Assembly: GCF_963924675.1 (NCBI RefSeq) | Contig: NC_089221.1 | Location: 88,330,998-88,394,997 of the forward strand | Reading direction: 5' to 3' | DNA length: 64,000 bases | DNA from: Phocoena phocoena | Lineage: Eukaryota > Chordata > Mammalia > Artiodactyla > Phocoenidae | Shown here: positions 59,170 through 64,000 of the stretch, piece after piece | Position numbering within the stretch: the stretch's first letter is position 1 | How the letters are laid out: every line of letters starts with the position of its first letter | Program-made: the position numbers and the translations under genes | Notes under the pieces: model-generated | Seen by the model: the letters and a program-made list of their open reading frames with translations, nothing else | Databases searched by the model: none | What the model was told of the DNA's origin: nothing

Positions 59170-60690
59170 GGGTAAGAATAGCAATTGCCTGTGTGTGGCC
59201 TATGTGGATTTACATTCTCCTCTGCTTCTTGAGGCCAATTAAAATTACTTAGTGCTAATTAGTGAGTCTGGGTAAAGCAGGGGATCTTCCAGTTCCCCAC
59301 CACACCAACCATCTCGGTCTAATGCTCGGATACTCCACAGAACATATGGATTTCTTTCTTGGTTGGGGAATAAGAAGGGACCGCTTCGGGAACTAGTAAC
59401 TAGTCTTACCTGTGTACACAACTCAGCCCCAACTCCCCAGCTCCCAAGCCTCGAAGGAGATGAAATAAGGCAAAGGGCAGTTTCCAAGGGGGAAGAAGAT
59501 CAAGGAAGGGGAGCCCGGATCCTGTGGCCTGGAGAGCAGGCCCAGGGAGAGGCTGTAGACCGTTCATTGCCTACACGTTCCCAGAAGGTGCACATGGGTT
59601 TATGTGTTGATGTGTAAGATTCACTTTTTAATTTTCCCACAGGCCGATCAGCTGCCTCCTTCACCTGTTTGCTTTGATATTCCAGCAGCCTGCGCCCTCC
59701 CTTCTACAGGCTGGATCTGACGCTAGGGCTCCACGGGCCAGGTAGCCAAGGTAGCCAGAAGCCCCTGGAGCCCAGGAGGCCTCCCTGAGGACAGTCCGCA
59801 AGGGCCATGGGCTCCAGGCAGTCAGCATAGGGCTCTCTCCCAGCTGCCTGTTTTCTCCCCAGATGTGCCCTGCCTACCTGGCCTGCTGCAGAGAGAGGCT
59901 CCTGGGGCCTGCTGTTTTCCTTATGACTATGGGTGACATTGCACAGGCACTCCAGTTTCTTTCACAATGCCTTTGTTTTGATCTACAAAAGTCTGCTGAG
60001 TTTCTTTTGGGCCTTGTCATGTTAACAAAAACAAATGTAATAATATGCACTTGAAAAGGCTCGCAAGTCTTGATATTCTAATAAGCTTTTGATGCTACAG
60101 GGACCTCTGAGGTTTTTTAAAAGTTTAAAGTTAATAAAGAGAGTAAAAGAAAAAAATATGAATTGTTTTTAATTATTATTATACAAGATTAACCAAACCA
60201 GTTGTGTATAATTAGACAGTAGCTACCTTGCATAGTAGAGGCAGTAAATAGGTCCACAGGGGGGCTGCCAGAAGGCTGAGGTGTTTACAAGGCACTGGAG
60301 ATGTTTTCACCAAGCACATAATCCCCATTGCAGTTACTATTGCTTTTATAATGGATGTGTTCATTACAACCAGAGACTAACAGACGTATCCATCTTCTTT
60401 CTAGCACAGATGACTCTGAAGCGGGGGATGGCAGTGGAGAGTGTATGATATAACCTGGCGGTAAAATTATTAAGAGGGCCCATTAGTATGCAGCTTTTTT
60501 TGTGGTTTTATTTTTGTTGCCATTGCCGAGAGGAATTTTAAGTTAAACAAACAACTGCCAAAGGAGTGATGATTAAGATATTGCTAAGAAAGTGTGGTTT
60601 AAAAACAAAAAACAGAAAGAACCCTCCAGCATTGAAAGCAATGGGTCAGGAGTTCCAGGGCTTGGTTATGAACCAACCTATGACTTCGGG
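59170..60690. other. Single-copy block, no gene recognised
   Basis: The last 700 bp (about 59860-60560) lack repeat signatures and hold AT-rich and homeodomain-like motifs (ttttataatgg near 60345, aattatt near 60170). They could be conserved non-coding DNA. This is an inference. Confidence 0.35.
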
Positions 60691-60692
60691 GA

Positions 60693-60775
60693 ATCCATTC
60701 ATTAACTTAACATTTATTGAGTGCTGCCATATGCCTGGCATTGTCTTAGGTGCTGGGGGAAAATAATGAGTAAGA
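60693..60775 (-). mobile_element. L2 3'-end fragment, antisense
   Basis: 'attcattaacttaacatttattgagtgctgcc' and 'atgcctggcattgtcttaggtgctgggg' are the reversed L2 3' end. Confidence 0.75.
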
Positions 60776-60804
60776 AACACTGAACCTTTCTTCCCAGGTG
60801 TTCT

Positions 60805-60955
60805 GAAAGAAGGACATCCGTCAGAGTCACCTGGAAAGCTTTTCAAAACATATTCACTGAGACTGCAGTCCAGAGTCCACAGAGCTAGGTATGACCCTGG
60901 GCGTATGAATTTTGATAAAGTGTTTCAGTGATTCTGAAGGTTGTTGACTGGAGTG
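60805..60955 (+). mobile_element. Worn MER5-type hAT fragment
   Basis: 'tcagagtcacctggaaagcttttcaaaac' and the following order fit a decayed hAT element of the MER5 kind. Weak. Confidence 0.5.
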
Positions 60956-61064
60956 GGAGAGATACATAATTAAACAACAAATATGATGAGTGTTTGATCT
61001 GAACTTCCAGTCCTATATTTTTATAGTGGGGATAATAGTATCTGTCCTACATATCTATCTTGGG

Positions 61065-61335
61065 TCAGGTTCCCCAGGAAGCAGACTCTGAGAAGGAGTG
61101 TGTAGGGAATTTATGGGGGAGTGGTCTAATTTTGGAGAGTGAAATGGACCAGTCATTATCTACCCCCCTGGTAGGGATGTGACTTGGGGCAGGGCAGCTC
61201 TCTCCAGCCCTAGGCTAGTTCCTGGTGTAAGTTAGCTGACAGTTATCAGCCATGACCTCTGCCTGCAGTCCCACTAGCTGAAGGAATGAGGCCCTCAGTC
61301 CTGAAGGGGGATGGGAGTGGCATGTCATAGCACCC
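61065..61335. repeat. Old interspersed repeat, unclassified
   Basis: 'gtcaggttccccaggaagcagactctgagaagg' and 'gtagggaatttatgggggagtgg' are a recurring mammalian repeat opening. The class was not resolved. Confidence 0.4.
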
Positions 61336-61588
61336 TACAGTATAGCTATTTCCTACAGAAATAGATATTGAGATGGAGACTGGGAAGTAGTCTAGACTAA
61401 AAGTTACTCAAGACTAGAAGGTACCCATTTTCTATTATTAACACATCACCAAATTTGCTCTTGACAATGGCTTTTGAATTTTATTCATTTTTGATGTGAG
61501 AATGATCTGACTGTGAAGTGTCACCCCATAATTACCAGTGTTGATTAGGCTGAGCTGGCTGGCTGGGTCAAACCTGCACACCCTGACT

Positions 61589-62359
61589 GAGAAGGAAACA
61601 AAATGAAAAGACAACCCACAGAATGGGAGAAAATATTTGCAAACAATGCGACCGACAAGGGATTAATCTCCAAAACTTACAAAGAGCTCACGCAGCTTAG
61701 TATCAAAAAAAGCAAACAACCCAATCAAACAATGGGAAGAAGACCTAAATAGACATTTCTCCAAACAAGACACACAGATGGCCATCAGGCACATGAAAAG
61801 ATGCTCAACATCGCTAATTACGAGAGAAGTGCAAATCAAAACTACAATGAGATGTCACTTCACACCAGTCAGAATGGCCATCATCAAAAAGTCTACAAGC
61901 AATAAATGCTGGAGAGGGTGTGGAGAAAAGGGAACCCTCCTATACTGTTTGTGGGAACGTAAATTGGTGCAGTCATGATGGAGAACAGTATGGAGGTTCC
62001 TTAAAAAACTAAAAATAGAACTAACATATGACCCAGCACTCCCACTCCTGGGCATATATCTGGAGGAAACCATAATTCAAAAAGATACATGCACCCCAGT
62101 GTTCATTGCAGCACTATTTACAATAGCCAAGACATGGAAGCAACCTAAATGGCCACTGACAGATGAATGGATAAAGAAGATGTGGTACATATGTACAATG
62201 GAATATTACTCAGCCATAAAAAAGAATGAAATAATGCCATTTGCAGCAGCATGGATGGACCTAGAGATTATCATACTAAGCGAAGTAAGTCAGACAGAGA
62301 ACGACAAATATCATATGATATCACTTATATGCAGAATCTAAAAAATATATATGTATATG

Positions 62360-62396
<37 letters not shown>

Positions 62397-62727
62397 CTGA
62401 ACTTATTTACAAAACAGGAACAGACTCACAGACTTATAGAATGAGCTTACCAGGGGGGAAGGGTGGGGAAGAGGGATAGATTGGGAGTTTGGGATTGACA
62501 TGGACACACTTATATTTAAAAGAGATAACCAACAAGGACCTACTGTATAGCACAGGGAGCTCTGCTCAATATTTTATAATAACCTAAATGGGAAAAGAAT
62601 TTGAAATAGAATGGATACATGTATATGTATACCTGAATCACTTTGCTGTGTACCTAAAACTAACACAACGTTGTTAATCAACTATACTCCAATATAAAAT
62701 AAAATTTAAAAAAAGAGAGAGAGAAGG
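61589..62727 (+). mobile_element. 5'-truncated L1 3' end
   Basis: It begins inside ORF2 ('aaaagacaacccacagaatgggag') and runs through the C-terminal region, with open pieces at 61778-61978 and 62099-62341 ending in a stop at 62341. A 3' UTR ('ggacctactgtatagcacagggagc', 'cactttgctgtgtacctaaaac') and a short A-rich tail follow. A weak 7-bp duplication (gagaagg) may flank it at 61589-61595 and 62721-62727. It is a relic of a subfamily different from the young L1, because its 3' UTR differs. Confidence 0.9.
62343..62396. repeat. TA microsatellite in the L1 3' UTR
   Basis: A (ta)n run with some tg steps begins two bases after the ORF2 stop and replaces the usual short spacer there. Confidence 0.95.
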
Positions 62728-62846
62728 TACATTTCCAGGGATAAAATAACTGAGTGTTGATAAGAGACATAAATGAGCTGAGTACTCTTGCTACACGCTT
62801 TAAACAAGTTTGCAGGTTCCACTCATAGTCATATAGCAACTATGTA

Positions 62847-63086
62847 AGAAGCAGTAGTTTTTTTGTTTGTTTTTTTGCGGTACGCGGGCCTCTCACTGCT
62901 GTGGCCTCTCCTGTTGCGGGGCACAGGCTCTGGACGCGCAGGCTCAGAGCCCATGGCTCACGGGCCTAGCCGCTCCGTGGCATGCGGGGTCCTCCCGGAC
63001 CGGGGCACGAACCCGTGTCCCCTGCATCAGCAGGCGGACTCTCAACCACTGCGCCACCAGGGAAGCCCCAGAAGCGGTAGTTTTTT
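62847..63086 (-). mobile_element. CHR-type SINE, short form, antisense, with target duplication
   Basis: agaagcagtagtttttt at 62847-62863 and agaagcggtagtttttt at 63070-63086 (16 of 17) bracket a T-rich tail and the reversed short form. Confidence 0.95.
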
Positions 63087-64000
63087 AGTTCACATTTGTC
63101 GAATTTTTTTCTTTGATTCTCCTACTCAAGGATGAGTTGCTGGAGTTGATTCATGCATTCAAGCAAAGAGTTGAAACCTGTGCTTCTCCATTCCAGCACC
63201 TAGAAATGAAGGGATTAATTAAAATGACCTTTAAGATTTCTCTGGCTCTAACCTTCTATGATGACCCAAGTATTTATCTTGGGCTGGGAAGACCAGATTT
63301 CCTCTCAGACAAGAGCAAGCAATGCAAGGAGACCTCCAAGCAGAAGCCTGTTATGCTAGAATGAAAGCTTTATAAAATGTCTCTAAATAACAATAAAGCT
63401 GGAAGATTTTTTTCCATGCAGCTTCTCCAGTACTGTCTCTTCTTTGTCTTCACTGTGGAGCATGCAGGTCAATAAGTGTGTATACACAGTGGCAGGAGGG
63501 GTACAAATAGGAAGATACTATAGATGGGAAGAAAAAAATTGATTTAAAATTGGGTGAAAAGTTGGAGTGTCCTCCATTGTCTTGGCTGGACACATGTTAA
63601 CACTTCATCCCCACCCTCAAATTGTATTTACCCATGTTCTTGATGTAGTCAAGCAATCTGATGTGTAAAATTTTTTTAAAATTTTACATTTATTTAAATG
63701 AGCCATCTCAGCATGTTCTAGAATATTTTAAACAACGAGAAATGCTCCACGCGGCTTCACTGGGGCCTAGAATTCCCTGCTCTGGGAATTGAGAACCATA
63801 AACCAGTTCGCTGGGGGATAGTAAGCCAAAACACAAATAGAGCTAGAAAAATACTTGGAACTTGAGAACCTAGATGGCAAGTTGGAAATGAGTTTTCAAC
63901 ATACTCACTTGATTTCTAGGACTTTGAGCTTCAACCACAGGCCATTGTATTGGATAGATATATAAAAAGGTATTTGCATAAATATATGTTTGTATAAAAT
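63087..64000. other. Single-copy sequence, no gene recognised
   Basis: The 83-codon frame at 63113-63364 has no domain I recognise. An 'aataaa' occurs at about 63391 without supporting evidence for a transcript end. Confidence 0.4.

Overview
This 64 kb window looks like gene-free mammalian nuclear DNA, either intergenic or deep intronic. I found no convincing host exon, no functional RNA gene and no bacterial-style operon. The best lineage marker is ten copies of a tRNA-derived SINE that opens with a 'cttccctggtggc' head, carries degenerate A and B boxes and ends in an A-rich tail. This is the CHR family of whales, dolphins and their relatives (from memory). L1 and mariner types known from even-toed ungulates and whales support the same placement. 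Cetacea is therefore the most likely source; the species cannot be read from the sequence.

Layout. 1-3.3 kb: an old sense L1 split by a SINE, then an antisense L2 and a MER5-type hAT element. 3.3-16.9 kb: mostly single-copy DNA with one MIR, a 45-bp tandem duplication, a CA microsatellite and one SINE. 16.9-23.6 kb: an old L1 3' end, a SINE, a 50-bp Z-DNA-prone tract and a single-copy block with homeodomain/POU-like motifs. 24.16-25.44 kb: a nearly full-length mariner with a broken transposase. 26.5-32.4 kb: old L1, hAT, MIR and unclassified repeats. 33.33-40.85 kb: a full-length but dead sense L1 that later received two SINEs at one target and a nested 5'-truncated L1. 42.8-50.3 kb: antisense L2, three SINEs, MIR and MER5. 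50.9-55.4 kb: the youngest-looking large insertion, an antisense 5'-truncated L1 with an uninterrupted 1272-codon ORF2 and an exact 18-bp target duplication. 55.6-64 kb: MIR, L2, a MaLR-type LTR, an old L1 3' end carrying an expanded TA repeat, and a last SINE.

The genes here are transposon genes. The L1 machinery (ORF1p chaperone plus ORF2p endonuclease and reverse transcriptase) is what normally moves both L1 and the CHR SINEs, and the A-tails and target duplications around the SINEs fit that. The mariner is a cut-and-paste DNA transposon and is independent of L1. Repeat family names were assigned by reading and memory, not by a database search, and old repeat edges are approximate to tens of bases. 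I found no clearly new biological system. The most rewarding items are the intact L1 ORF2 with one odd residue, the mariner, the stacked SINE insertions and the two or three single-copy blocks that could be regulatory.
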